Below are positions 52,077-59,906 of a stretch of DNA of 64,000 nucleotides, one piece after another. The notes under the pieces are model-generated. The model was given only the letters and a program-made list of their open reading frames with translations, did not search any database and was not told the origin of the DNA. Made by a program: the position numbers and the translations under genes. The stretch lies in the NCBI GenBank assembly GCA_964370965.1, contig CAYJLW010000013.1, positions 12,433 through 76,432 on the forward strand. Reading direction: 5' to 3'. The DNA is from CAYJLW01 sp964370965. GTDB lineage: Bacteria; Actinomycetota; Acidimicrobiia; UBA2766. Position 1 is the stretch's first letter. Every line of letters starts with the position of its first letter.

Positions 52077-52703
52077 ATGCAGCAGATCACGAAGCTTTTC
52101 GAGCGCCTGTTCACCTGGGCGATCGACCATCTCCCCATGCCCGCCGGCCTCCGGCGCACCCTCTCGGGCCGGCGCGACGTCGTCGAGGAGATGGCGAAGT
52201 TCCTCTTCACCGGCGGCGTCGCCACCCTGGTGTTCTCGGTCGCGTTCAACGGCGGATGGTGGATCCTGGAGCGTGCCGGTGTGTCCGCCGAGATCCTCGA
52301 CAAGACGTGCTTTCTCCTCGGCCAGTTCGTCGCGGTTCTCGTGGCCTACTTCATGTCGTTCAAGTTCGTGTTCACCAACGACAGCGGCCGCAAACGCTTC
52401 ACGGAGGCCGTCCTCTTCTTCGGGCTGGCGGCGGTGGCGATCGCATGGGGCATGGGCGCCCTCGCCCTCTTCGAGGCGATCGTGGGCCACCACCTCGGCC
52501 AGCTCGAGGCGTTCCTGGTGAGCGCGGTGGCGATCGTGACGTCCTGGGGCCTACGCTTCTTCCTCGCCCGCAACTTCGTGTTCCGGGCGCACCTCGACCG
52601 TCCCGCCGTGAGCGTCGTCACCGAGCTCGCCCACGTCTCCGAGGAGGCCCACGAGGGCGACTCCTCCGGCAACGAGCCCGCCGAGCGCGCCGGTCGGCAA
52701 TAG
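52077..52703 (+). CDS. GtrA-family membrane protein
   Basis: 208 residues with four membrane segments: KFLFTGGVATLVFSVAFNGG, LLGQFVAVLVAYFMSFKFVF, LFFGLAAVAIAWGMGAL and FLVSAVAIVTSWGLRFFLARNFVF. The FK(F/Y)VF and LRFFLARNFVF ends are typical of GtrA proteins, which help move polyprenyl-linked sugars across the membrane or accompany cell-wall polysaccharide synthesis. The N-terminus is an amphipathic cytoplasmic segment, the C-terminus charged. No glycosyltransferase is adjacent. Confidence 0.8.
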   Translation: MQQITKLFERLFTWAIDHLPMPAGLRRTLSGRRDVVEEMAKFLFTGGVATLVFSVAFNGGWWILERAGVSAEILDKTCFLLGQFVAVLVAYFMSFKFVFTNDSGRKRFTEAVLFFGLAAVAIAWGMGALALFEAIVGHHLGQLEAFLVSAVAIVTSWGLRFFLARNFVFRAHLDRPAVSVVTELAHVSEEAHEGDSSGNEPAERAGRQ

Positions 52704-52847
52704 GCCGGCCCATGCGAAGCGCACCGGCGTCTGCGGCTCCTGACGCACGTGCCTCGCGTGGCACCCCCCGGCCGCGACCGGCGCTCCCCGACCCCCCGCC
52801 GAACGGGAGTGCGGACCCCCCGGGAGTCCGCGCTACAGTCCGAAACG
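52704..52847. other. short intergenic region before the phosphohistidine-phosphatase-like gene
   Basis: No gene seen. Presumed promoter region for the phosphatase-rlmN pair; the start at 52848 has only weak ribosome binding complementarity. Confidence 0.25.
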
Positions 52848-53372
52848 ATGGAGTTGCTCCTCGTCCGCCACGCCAAGGCGCTCCCCCGCCACCGCTGGGA
52901 CGGCCGTGACGTCGACCGGCCGCTGAACGACAAGGGCGTGGCCCAGGCCGCCGAGCTGGCCCGCCGCCACGCCGGCCGACGCGTCGCCGCCGTCTACTCC
53001 AGCCCGTCGGTGAGATGCGTCGACACCGTCGCTCCCCTCGCCGAGACCTGCGGCCTCGGCGTGAAGGAGGAACCGCTCCTGGGCGACCTCGCCTCCGCCG
53101 ATCCGCCCGCGCAAGCCCTCCGCGATTCCGAGAGCGCCCTCGGCTGGCTCGGCGAAAGGGGTCTCCGCTTCTGCCGGCAGGCCGCCGCCGCCCACGCCGG
53201 CGAGGTCGTCGTGGCCTGCTCCCACGGCGACCTCATCCCCGTCACGCTCGACCTCCTCTTCACACACGACGGCGTCGAGGTGGACGGCTCCGGCATCGAG
53301 AAGGGCTCGGTGTGGACGCTGCGGTTCGAGGGCGGCGTCTGCACCGGCGGCCAGTACGCGCCGGCGCCGTAG
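52848..53372 (+). CDS. histidine phosphatase-family protein, SixA-like
   Basis: 174 residues. The N-terminal MELLLVRHAKALPRHRW is the RHG-type phosphatase motif (RHA variant as in SixA), DRPLNDKGVAQAAELARRH and YSSPSVRCVDTVAPLA follow, with the second catalytic histidine in VVACSHGDLIPV. SixA-like proteins dephosphorylate phosphohistidine; other family members act on small phosphoesters. It ends three bases before rlmN. Confidence 0.83.
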   Translation: MELLLVRHAKALPRHRWDGRDVDRPLNDKGVAQAAELARRHAGRRVAAVYSSPSVRCVDTVAPLAETCGLGVKEEPLLGDLASADPPAQALRDSESALGWLGERGLRFCRQAAAAHAGEVVVACSHGDLIPVTLDLLFTHDGVEVDGSGIEKGSVWTLRFEGGVCTGGQYAPAP

Positions 53373-53375
53373 GCC

Positions 53376-54428
53376 GTGCCCCCGACGCTTCTGGAACTCG
53401 CCGACGACGCTCTCGCCGCTCTCGTCGGTCCCCCCGCCTACCGCCTCGGTCAGGTCAAGCACTGGATCTACCGCAAGGCGGTCGGCAGCGTGGACGAGAT
53501 GACCGACCTGCCCAGGGCGCTTCGCGAACGCCTCGCCCCCGCCGGTGTCGACCCGCTGCGCCCCCTCGCCGTGCGCAGCGCCGACGGCGACATGACCGTG
53601 AAGTGGCTCCTCGACGCGGGCGGCGCCGAGATCGAGACCGTCCTCCTGCGCTACTCCCGGCGGGCCACCGTGTGCGTCTCCTCGCAGGCGGGCTGTGCCA
53701 TGGGCTGCCCGTTCTGCGCCACGGGCCGGGACGGCTTCCAGCGGCATCTCAACGCCGGAGAGATCGTCGCCCAGGTCCTCGTCGCCCAGCGCCACCTGCG
53801 CGCGGCTGACGACCGCGGCCCCGACCACGTCACCAACGTCGTGTTCATGGGCATGGGGGAACCCCTCGCCAACTACGACAACGTGCTCTCGGCGATCCAC
53901 CGCCTCACCGCGGACGTCGGCCTCTCCGCCCGCTCGATCACCGTCTCCACGATCGGGATCCCCGACGCCATCCGCCGCCTGGCGACGGACGCGCCCCCGG
54001 TCACGCTCGCCCTCAGCCTGCACGCCCCCGACGACGCCCTCCGCGACGAGCTCGTGCCCCCGAACCGCCGCTGGCCCGTCGCCGCCGTGCTCGACGCCGT
54101 GCGCGACTACCGGGCGGCCGGAGGACGACGCGTGACGGTGGAGTACACGCTCATACGTGACGTGAACGACTCGCCCGCACAGGCGGCGGCTCTCGCCGGA
54201 CTCCTGCGTCCCCTGCGGGTACACGTGAACTGCATCCCCATGAACCCCACGGGCGACCCCCGCCACCGCCCGCCCGACCGGGCCCGGGTGGCGGCGTTCG
54301 CCTCCGCCGTGCGCGCCGCCGGCGTGAACACGACCGTGCGCCAGAACCGGGGCCGCGAGGTCGACGGCGCCTGCGGGCAACTCCGGCGCCGCCCCTCCCT
54401 GGACGCCACAGCGGAGGTCGCCCACTAA
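53376..54428 (+). CDS. rlmN: 23S rRNA (adenine2503-C2)-methyltransferase
   Basis: 350 residues from a GTG. Radical-SAM motif CAMGCPFCATG within SSQAGCAMGCPFCATGRDG; VVFMGMGEPLANYDNV and LALSLHAPDDALRDELVP are RlmN/Cfr blocks. The C-terminal NTTVRQNRGREVDGACGQL holds the methyl-carrying second cysteine. Methylates A2503 of 23S rRNA and A37 of some tRNAs. GTG start is three bases past the previous stop. Confidence 0.95.
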   Translation: MPPTLLELADDALAALVGPPAYRLGQVKHWIYRKAVGSVDEMTDLPRALRERLAPAGVDPLRPLAVRSADGDMTVKWLLDAGGAEIETVLLRYSRRATVCVSSQAGCAMGCPFCATGRDGFQRHLNAGEIVAQVLVAQRHLRAADDRGPDHVTNVVFMGMGEPLANYDNVLSAIHRLTADVGLSARSITVSTIGIPDAIRRLATDAPPVTLALSLHAPDDALRDELVPPNRRWPVAAVLDAVRDYRAAGGRRVTVEYTLIRDVNDSPAQAAALAGLLRPLRVHVNCIPMNPTGDPRHRPPDRARVAAFASAVRAAGVNTTVRQNRGREVDGACGQLRRRPSLDATAEVAH

Positions 54429-54438
54429 CCTGGGCGCC

Positions 54439-54804
54439 GTGAACGACTTCCGATGGTTCAACCAGGGCCAACCCCAGACCCTGCAGATCGCCACGTTCCT
54501 GTGCTACTTCAACGGGGTCTTCGGCCTGCTCTTCGGCATCGGCCTCGGCCTCTGGGCCCTCGTGGGCGTCCTGTTCGCGCTGGGCTGGATCGCCTCCGCC
54601 CTGGGGATCGCGAACGACAAGCGTCCCGGCTACTACCTGGGTGTCGTCCTCGCCACCCTGACGCTCGGGTTCAGCCTCTTCAGCCTCTTCACGGGGGGCG
54701 CCGTGATCTTCGCCCTCATCCTGAACCTCATCTTCGAGATCGCCCTCTTCGCCGCTCTCATCCACCCGCAGTCCCGGGAGTACCAGAAGGTCTGGTTCCA
54801 CTAG
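54439..54804 (+). CDS. small membrane protein of unknown function
   Basis: 121 residues from a GTG. At least three hydrophobic segments: FLCYFNGVFGLLFGIGLGL, LVGVLFALGWIASALGIA and VVLATLTLGFSLFSLF, followed by VIFALILNLIFEIALFAALI. A short polar N-terminus (NDFRWFNQGQPQTLQ) precedes them and the C-terminus ends REYQKVWFH. The ending resembles small actinobacterial membrane proteins of unknown role. Ten bases after rlmN, so likely cotranscribed. Confidence 0.65.
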   Translation: MNDFRWFNQGQPQTLQIATFLCYFNGVFGLLFGIGLGLWALVGVLFALGWIASALGIANDKRPGYYLGVVLATLTLGFSLFSLFTGGAVIFALILNLIFEIALFAALIHPQSREYQKVWFH

Positions 54805-54860
54805 ACCCTCGCAGTCCCCCGGTCCCCGGCTCGCGATGCCCCCGTTCCGTACGCCCCCTC

Positions 54861-54900
54861 CCGGGGAGCGCGAGCACGGGTGCCCGGCTGCGCTCCCCGG
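54861..54900. terminator. GC-rich hairpin between convergent genes
   Basis: CCGGGGAGCGC (54861-54871) pairs with GCGCTCCCCGG (54890-54900), an 11-bp stem with an 18-base loop. It lies just beyond the 3' end of the ABC binding-protein gene (minus) and after the small membrane protein (plus), so it could serve both. The CGGGGAGCG stem also appears in the hairpin at 59814-59843. Confidence 0.55.
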
Positions 54901-54915
54901 CCGGGACGGCCGCCT

Positions 54916-56160
54916 CTACCAGGGAGGCAGCGGGTATGTGAGGGGCGTCTTCGCGTCGCTCTCGGGGAACTCCACTGCGGTCTCGCCGTCCTTCGTCCAC
55001 TGCAGGACCACGAGCTTGAGTGGGGCGGCGTGGTCCTTGTCGAACTTCACGCTCCCGCTCACGTACTCGCCGTCTGTCTTGGAGAGCTCGTCGCCGATCG
55101 CCTTCGGCTCGGTGCTGCCTGCCTTGGAGATGGCATCCATGAGGACCTGGGCGATCGTGTAGGCGTCCGTGACCTGGCCGATCTCGACGTTGCCCTTGGC
55201 CTCCTTGGCGAACGTCTTCTCCACGAAGGCGGTGTCCGGGTAGCCGAGCTCGGGCGCCCACCAGCCCGTCGCCATCGTGCCCGTGGCGTCGGTCTCCAGA
55301 CCGGCCCACCAGGCGCCGCTGTTCGCGGCCTTCTCCACGAACGCCGCCTTGGGCTTCCAGTCCAGCGCCTTCATCTGCTTCCAGAGTGCGATGGCGTCCG
55401 GGGGAATCATCTGGGCGATCATGATGTCCGCCCCGGACTGCTGCGCCTTGCGGATGAAGTCGCCGTAGTCGGTCGTGCCCACCGGGAACGTGGCGTGGTA
55501 GGCGATCGTGTAGCCGTTCTTGGCGGCGTTGTCGGTCCAGAGCTTGCCCATGACCTCGCCGTCCTGCTCCTGGTCCGTGAAGAGGGCGACCCTCTTGTTG
55601 GACTCCACGCGGTCCATGGTCTTGTAGGCGAGCTGGGTCATCTCGGGCTCGTCGAAGAACATGACGTAGGACCACTTGTAGCCGCCCTTGGGCGCCGCGG
55701 ACAGGAACGCCCGGATCGGCGTCCCGGTGACCACGAGGGGGATGCCCCGGGCCTCGGCCACCTGGGCGACGGGGATGTTCTGTGGCGGCGTGACGGAGCC
55801 CAGGAGGGCCACGGCCTTGTCCTTCAGGATGAGCTCGTTGGCGTTCTCCGACGCCTTCTTCGGGTCGCTCTGGTCGTCGAGGATCTTCAGCTCCACGGGA
55901 CGCTTCCCGCTCCCCACCTTCAGGCCGCCGGCGTCGTTCACCTTCTTCACGGCCGTCTCGTAGCCCAGCTTCGTGAGGACGCCGAAGCGCTCGAACGCGC
56001 CCGTCATGGGCAGGCTGGCCCCGATGACGACGGGGTCGCCTTTCGCCCCGCTCCCTCCCCCGCTCTTGTCCGTGCTCTCACATGCGCCCACGCTCAGGGC
56101 GAGGGTCGCCACGACGAGGGTCAGGATCGCGACCCTGCTCCGCCGGTACCTGGTGGTCAT
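54916..56160 (-). CDS. branched-chain-type ABC transporter substrate-binding lipoprotein
   Basis: 414 residues. The start RYRRSRVAILTLVVATLALSVGAC is a lipoprotein signal with lipobox SVGAC, so the mature protein is anchored outside by a lipid-modified cysteine. VVIGASLPMTGAFERFGV and VALLGSVTPPQNIPVAQVAE, GIPLVVTGTP are LivJ/LivK-type type I periplasmic-binding folds. Ligand could be an amino acid, urea, or an aromatic or other carboxylate; context with a CoA ligase suggests a carboxylic acid. Last gene of the livHMGF operon, 54 bases after the ATPase gene. Confidence 0.88.
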   Translation of the reverse strand: MTTRYRRSRVAILTLVVATLALSVGACESTDKSGGGSGAKGDPVVIGASLPMTGAFERFGVLTKLGYETAVKKVNDAGGLKVGSGKRPVELKILDDQSDPKKASENANELILKDKAVALLGSVTPPQNIPVAQVAEARGIPLVVTGTPIRAFLSAAPKGGYKWSYVMFFDEPEMTQLAYKTMDRVESNKRVALFTDQEQDGEVMGKLWTDNAAKNGYTIAYHATFPVGTTDYGDFIRKAQQSGADIMIAQMIPPDAIALWKQMKALDWKPKAAFVEKAANSGAWWAGLETDATGTMATGWWAPELGYPDTAFVEKTFAKEAKGNVEIGQVTDAYTIAQVLMDAISKAGSTEPKAIGDELSKTDGEYVSGSVKFDKDHAAPLKLVVLQWTKDGETAVEFPESDAKTPLTYPLPPW

Positions 56161-56214
56161 GCAGCCTCCTATTCCGTGCTGTCTCCGCTGCTGGCCGAAC
56201 AACTCACACTCGCG

Positions 56215-57834
56215 TCACGCCCTGTCGCCACCTCCCGCGTCCGACGGAAGATCGCCGGGCTCCGGCGGCCGCACGCCGCCGGTCGCGCGGACGTAGATCT
56301 CGGCGAGCTCGTCCTTGCTGCCCCGGATGTGGCGGGCTGTGTCGCGGAAGACCACGTTCCCCCGCTCCATGACGTAGGCCTCCTCGGCGATCTCCAGGGC
56401 CTCCCCGACGTGCTGCTCCACGACGACGAGGGTGAGGCCCCGGGCGAGCATGAGGCGGAGGCTGTCGTAGATGCGCATCGCCACCTGGGGGGTGAGGCCG
56501 AGGGAGAGCTCGTCGACTACGAGCAGGCGGGGGTCCGCCATGAGGGAGCGCCCGATGCCGAGCATCTGCTGCTGGCCGCCGGAGAGGGTCCCCGCCTGTT
56601 GGCGGGTGCGCTCGGCGAGCTCCGGGAAGAGCGCCAGGACGGAGTCGAGGCGCTCCTCCCTGGCGCGCCTCCCGGCGGCCACGGCGCCGAGCTCCAGGTT
56701 CTCCACCACGCTCTGGTCCGCGAAGACGTGACGGCCCTCGGGGCACAGCGCCATGCGGGCCTCCCGCACACGGCGCTCCGTCGCCCAGGTCGTGACGTCC
56801 TCGCCGTCCACGAGCACCGACCCGCCCGCCGGGCGCACCAGCCCCATGAGCGCCCGGCACAGGGTGCTCTTGCCGGCGCCGTTGGGCCCGAGCACCGCCA
56901 CGGCCTCCCCCTCGCGGACGGAGAGGCTGACGCCGTTGAGTGCCCGCACCTTGGCGTAGCTCACGTGCAGGTCCCGGACCTCGACCAGGGCTCGCGGGGG
57001 GCCGTCGCTGTTGCGCCCGGGAGCGGCGGCGGCGGGGACCGCAGCGGACGCCATGACGGCCGTCTCGGCACCGTCGGACCCCGCCGCCTTCCCGGCTGCC
57101 GGCGGGGCGGCGGCCGCCGGTTCCCTGTCTACGCCGAGGTACGCGTCGATGACGACCGGGTCGCGGGCAACCTCCTCAGGCGTCCCGGATGCCCTGACGT
57201 GGCCCATGTCCATGACGACGACGCGGTCGGCGACCTCCATGATGAAGTCGATCACGTGCTCGATCACGACCATCGTGACCCCGAGGGAGCGCACCGCCGC
57301 CAGCAGGTCGAGGAGGCGGCGCAGCTCGGGGGCCGTGAGTCCGGCGCCGATCTCGTCGAGGAGGAGGAGCCCCGGCGCCAGGGCGAGGGCGCGGGCGAGT
57401 TCCAGGCGCTTGAGCGCGAGGAGCGTGAGGGCGCCCGCGGGACGCCCGGCCTCCCCGGCGAGGCCGGTCACGGCGAGGATCTCGTCCACGTCGGGGCCGC
57501 TGCGCCCCCGCCGGCCTCCGGCCGCCGCCACTTGGAGGTTCTCGCGCACGGTCATCCCCGTGAACGGCCGGGGCGTCTGGTACGTGCGCCCCACCCCGAG
57601 GCGGGCGACCCGGTGCGTGGACAGCCGGTCGACGCGGTGGCCGTCGAAATGGATCTCGCCCGACGAAGGCCGGTGGCCCCCGGCGACGAGGCCGAGGAGC
57701 GTGGTCTTGCCCGCCCCGTTGGGCCCGATCACGCCGAGGACCTCCCCCCGCTCGACGCCGAGCGACACGTCCGCCACGGCGACGACGCCGCCGAATCGCT
57801 TCGTCACGTCACGCACCTCCAGCAGGGGCGCCAT
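56215..57834 (-). CDS. fused LivG-LivF double ABC ATPase
   Basis: 539 residues with two full ATPase domains. Domain 1 (about 1-235): Walker A GPNGAGKTT, Q-loop region GRTYQTPRPFTGMTVREN, but the signature reads AGALTLLALKRLELARALA in place of LSxGQ, then LLLLDEIGAGLT. A low-complexity Ala/Pro linker (about 236-285) follows. Domain 2: GPNGAGKST, canonical TLSGGQQQMLGIGRSLM and VVDELSLGLTP. LivG and LivF are usually separate, so fusion fixes a heterodimer. Energises the LivHM channel. Overlaps livM by 26 bases. Confidence 0.9.
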   Translation of the reverse strand: MAPLLEVRDVTKRFGGVVAVADVSLGVERGEVLGVIGPNGAGKTTLLGLVAGGHRPSSGEIHFDGHRVDRLSTHRVARLGVGRTYQTPRPFTGMTVRENLQVAAAGGRRGRSGPDVDEILAVTGLAGEAGRPAGALTLLALKRLELARALALAPGLLLLDEIGAGLTAPELRRLLDLLAAVRSLGVTMVVIEHVIDFIMEVADRVVVMDMGHVRASGTPEEVARDPVVIDAYLGVDREPAAAAPPAAGKAAGSDGAETAVMASAAVPAAAAPGRNSDGPPRALVEVRDLHVSYAKVRALNGVSLSVREGEAVAVLGPNGAGKSTLCRALMGLVRPAGGSVLVDGEDVTTWATERRVREARMALCPEGRHVFADQSVVENLELGAVAAGRRAREERLDSVLALFPELAERTRQQAGTLSGGQQQMLGIGRSLMADPRLLVVDELSLGLTPQVAMRIYDSLRLMLARGLTLVVVEQHVGEALEIAEEAYVMERGNVVFRDTARHIRGSKDELAEIYVRATGGVRPPEPGDLPSDAGGGDRA

Positions 57835-58777
57835 CGATCACCTCCCGGCGGCGGGCGAGGCGGGCCCGGACGTCCGCCCCCAGGCCCATGAGGCCCCGTG
57901 GTGCCACCTGCACGGCGACGATGAGGAGGACCGCCTTCAGGAGCACGTACACGACCTCGTAGTCGGCGAGGAACTGCTCGATGGCGACGATCACGACGGC
58001 CCCCAGGACGGGACCGAGCCGGGTTCCCGAACCTCCGATGACGACCATCACCACCATGTCGAGGAGCCAGTTCAGGCTGAACGCGGAGTTCGGCTCGATG
58101 CTCACGAGTTGCATGGCAACCAGGCCGCCGGCGAGGCCGGTGAAGAACGCGCTCACGGCCACGGCGCCCGTCTTCACCGTCAGCGGGCGTGTCCCCACGG
58201 CCCGGGCGGCCTCCTCGTCGTCGCGCACGGCACGCAGGTAGAGGCCCGCCCGGGTCCGCAGGATGACCTCCTGCACGGCCGAGTAGGCAAGGAAGATCCC
58301 CCACGCCATCAGGAACTGCACCGCCATCGAGGGCAGCGGTGGGGACACGATGAGGCCGCCGCTCGCCCCGAGCCCCTTGGAGTTCATCACGACCGCCTGC
58401 ACGACCAGGCCCAACAACAGCGTGCTGATGGCGAAGTAGCCCCCGCGGAGGCGGAACAGGGGGAGGTAGGTGAGCACCCCGAAGGCGGCGGCCACCACGC
58501 CCGCGGCGAGGAGTCCGGCCCACAGGGGCCAGCCAAGGTGCAGGAGGAGCAGGGTCATCCCGTAGGCGCCCACACCCACGAAGGCGTGGTTCCCGAGGGA
58601 GAGGAGGCCGGTGTAGCCAGCGAGGAGGTTCCAGGCCTGCGCCATGACCACGTAGCGCAGGAACGTGAAGAGCACGAGGAGTTGGTACGTGTCGGCCCGC
58701 AGCGGGGCGAGGCCGAAGGCGAGCGCCACGGCGGCGGCGGCGAGGGGGCCGGCGGGGAGGCGGCGGGCGCGCTTCAT
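57809..58777 (-). CDS. branched-chain-type ABC permease, LivM-like
   Basis: 322 residues, about eight to ten membrane segments. FLRYVVMAQAWNLLAGYTGLLSLGNHAFVG (first part) is the LivM N-terminal signature, and RAVRDDEEAARAVG with VKTGAVAVSAFFTGLAGGL is the EAA-like cytoplasmic loop that contacts the ATPase. IGGSGTRLGPVLGA ends the conserved core. Start ATG overlaps the livH stop (ATGA). Confidence 0.92.
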   Translation of the reverse strand: MKRARRLPAGPLAAAAVALAFGLAPLRADTYQLLVLFTFLRYVVMAQAWNLLAGYTGLLSLGNHAFVGVGAYGMTLLLLHLGWPLWAGLLAAGVVAAAFGVLTYLPLFRLRGGYFAISTLLLGLVVQAVVMNSKGLGASGGLIVSPPLPSMAVQFLMAWGIFLAYSAVQEVILRTRAGLYLRAVRDDEEAARAVGTRPLTVKTGAVAVSAFFTGLAGGLVAMQLVSIEPNSAFSLNWLLDMVVMVVIGGSGTRLGPVLGAVVIVAIEQFLADYEVVYVLLKAVLLIVAVQVAPRGLMGLGADVRARLARRREVIDGAPAGGA

Positions 58778-59646
58778 GCCCTCGCCCGCCGCGCGAAGAG
58801 CCCGTGGGGCGCCAGGAGCAGGATGACGAGGAAGCCGAGGTAGGCGACGAGGTCCCGATAGCCGCCGCCGAAGAGGTTCGCGCCCACGCCTTCGAGGCCG
58901 CCGAGGAGGAGGCCCCCGGCAAGGGTGCCGAGGATGCTCCCCATGCCGCCTAGGACGACGACGGCGAAGCCCTTGAGCAGGTAGGAGACCCCGCTCCCGG
59001 GCGTGAAGCTGAACGCCACGCCCACGAGGACGCCCGCGACGGCGCTCACGGCGGCCCCGAGGCCGAACATCGTCCCGTAGACCCGCTGCACGCGGATGCC
59101 CATGAGGCGGGCGGTGGTGACGTCCTCCGCGGTGGCGCGGGCCTGGCGGCCGAACGACGTGCGGTGGATGAGGGAGTGGACGCCGAGGGTGACGGCGACG
59201 GCGACGAACAGGCAGAGGAGGTAGCTGTTCGGGATCGTGATCCCGGCCACCGTCGTGCCCCGCGAGATGTAGGAGGGCGTGAACGTCTTGGCGTCGCTGG
59301 AGAACCCCTGGAGCAGGAGGGTCTGGATGACGAGGGAGAGGCCGAGGGTGGTGACAAGGCCGGCTTCCAGGCTGCCGCGGGCGAGGAGGCGGTTGAGGAA
59401 CGTCCACTGCAGGGCCCAGCCGAACAGGAACATGAGGGGCACGACGAGGACGAGCGCCAGGAGGGGGTCGAGGTGCCAGGTCGTGCCCAGCACGTACGTG
59501 AGGTAGGCGGCGAGGATCATGATCTCGCCGTGGGCCAGGTTCACGAGCCCCAGGACCCCGTAGACGAGGGAGAGGCCCAGGGCGGCGGTGGCGTAGAGGC
59601 CCCCGAGGACCAACCCGGCGACGAGGCCGCTCAGGAGGAGCTTCAC
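58774..59646 (-). CDS. branched-chain-type ABC permease, LivH-like
   Basis: 290 residues from the GTG at 59646. LVLGGLYATAALGLSLVYGVLGLVNLAHGEIMI (first part) is the LivH N-terminal block; RATAEDVTTARLMGI is the ATPase-contact loop and VVLGGMGSILGTLAGGLLLG the C-terminal signature. First gene of the importer operon; a promoter with an inverted repeat lies about 100 bases upstream. Confidence 0.92.
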   Translation of the reverse strand: MKLLLSGLVAGLVLGGLYATAALGLSLVYGVLGLVNLAHGEIMILAAYLTYVLGTTWHLDPLLALVLVVPLMFLFGWALQWTFLNRLLARGSLEAGLVTTLGLSLVIQTLLLQGFSSDAKTFTPSYISRGTTVAGITIPNSYLLCLFVAVAVTLGVHSLIHRTSFGRQARATAEDVTTARLMGIRVQRVYGTMFGLGAAVSAVAGVLVGVAFSFTPGSGVSYLLKGFAVVVLGGMGSILGTLAGGLLLGGLEGVGANLFGGGYRDLVAYLGFLVILLLAPHGLFARRARA

Positions 59647-59740
59647 CGCGTCCCCTGCCGACCCAGCGGCCCCCGCTCTGCTCGACGCCCCCGGATTGCG
59701 TGCACGCCGCTGTTGTTCCCCTCTGTGTCTCGGCCCCCGC

Positions 59741-59773
59741 ATTCTGTACACCAGAATCCCTTTCTGTGCAATC
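59741..59773 (-). promoter_or_regulatory. promoter/operator element of the Liv importer operon
   Basis: ATTCTG-TACAC-CAGAAT (59741-59757) is a perfect 6-5-6 inverted repeat, followed by TTTCTGTGCAATC (59761-59773). On the minus strand TTGCAC could be a -35 box with the repeat covering the spacer and -10. Nearly the same arrangement, with TTTCTG again exactly 20 bases after ATTCTG, occurs at 63821, before the CoA-ligase/thiolase operon. Confidence 0.65.
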
Positions 59774-59813
59774 TACTTGAGCCCGGGGAGCGTGTCAACG
59801 AACCTGCACGAGC

Positions 59814-59843
59814 CGCTCCCCCGTTCCCACGGTTCGGGGAGCG
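59814..59843. terminator. hairpin downstream of the CoA-ligase gene
   Basis: CGCTCCCC (59814-59821) pairs with GGGGAGCG (59836-59843), an 8-bp stem with a 14-base loop. It follows the 3' end of the CoA-ligase-like gene on the minus strand and precedes the Liv promoter, so it would separate the two transcription units. No T-tract. Confidence 0.45.
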
Positions 59844-59906
59844 CAGCCCCGGGGCGTCCGTGCTCCCGGCCCTTTCAGAAGGCGGGCGGCGGCGGCCGGG
59901 GTCGTG

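Noticed and set aside
54880..57891. 1003-codon plus-strand frame across the importer genes
   Set aside because: Antisense of the substrate-binding protein and ATPases, which have full domain signatures.
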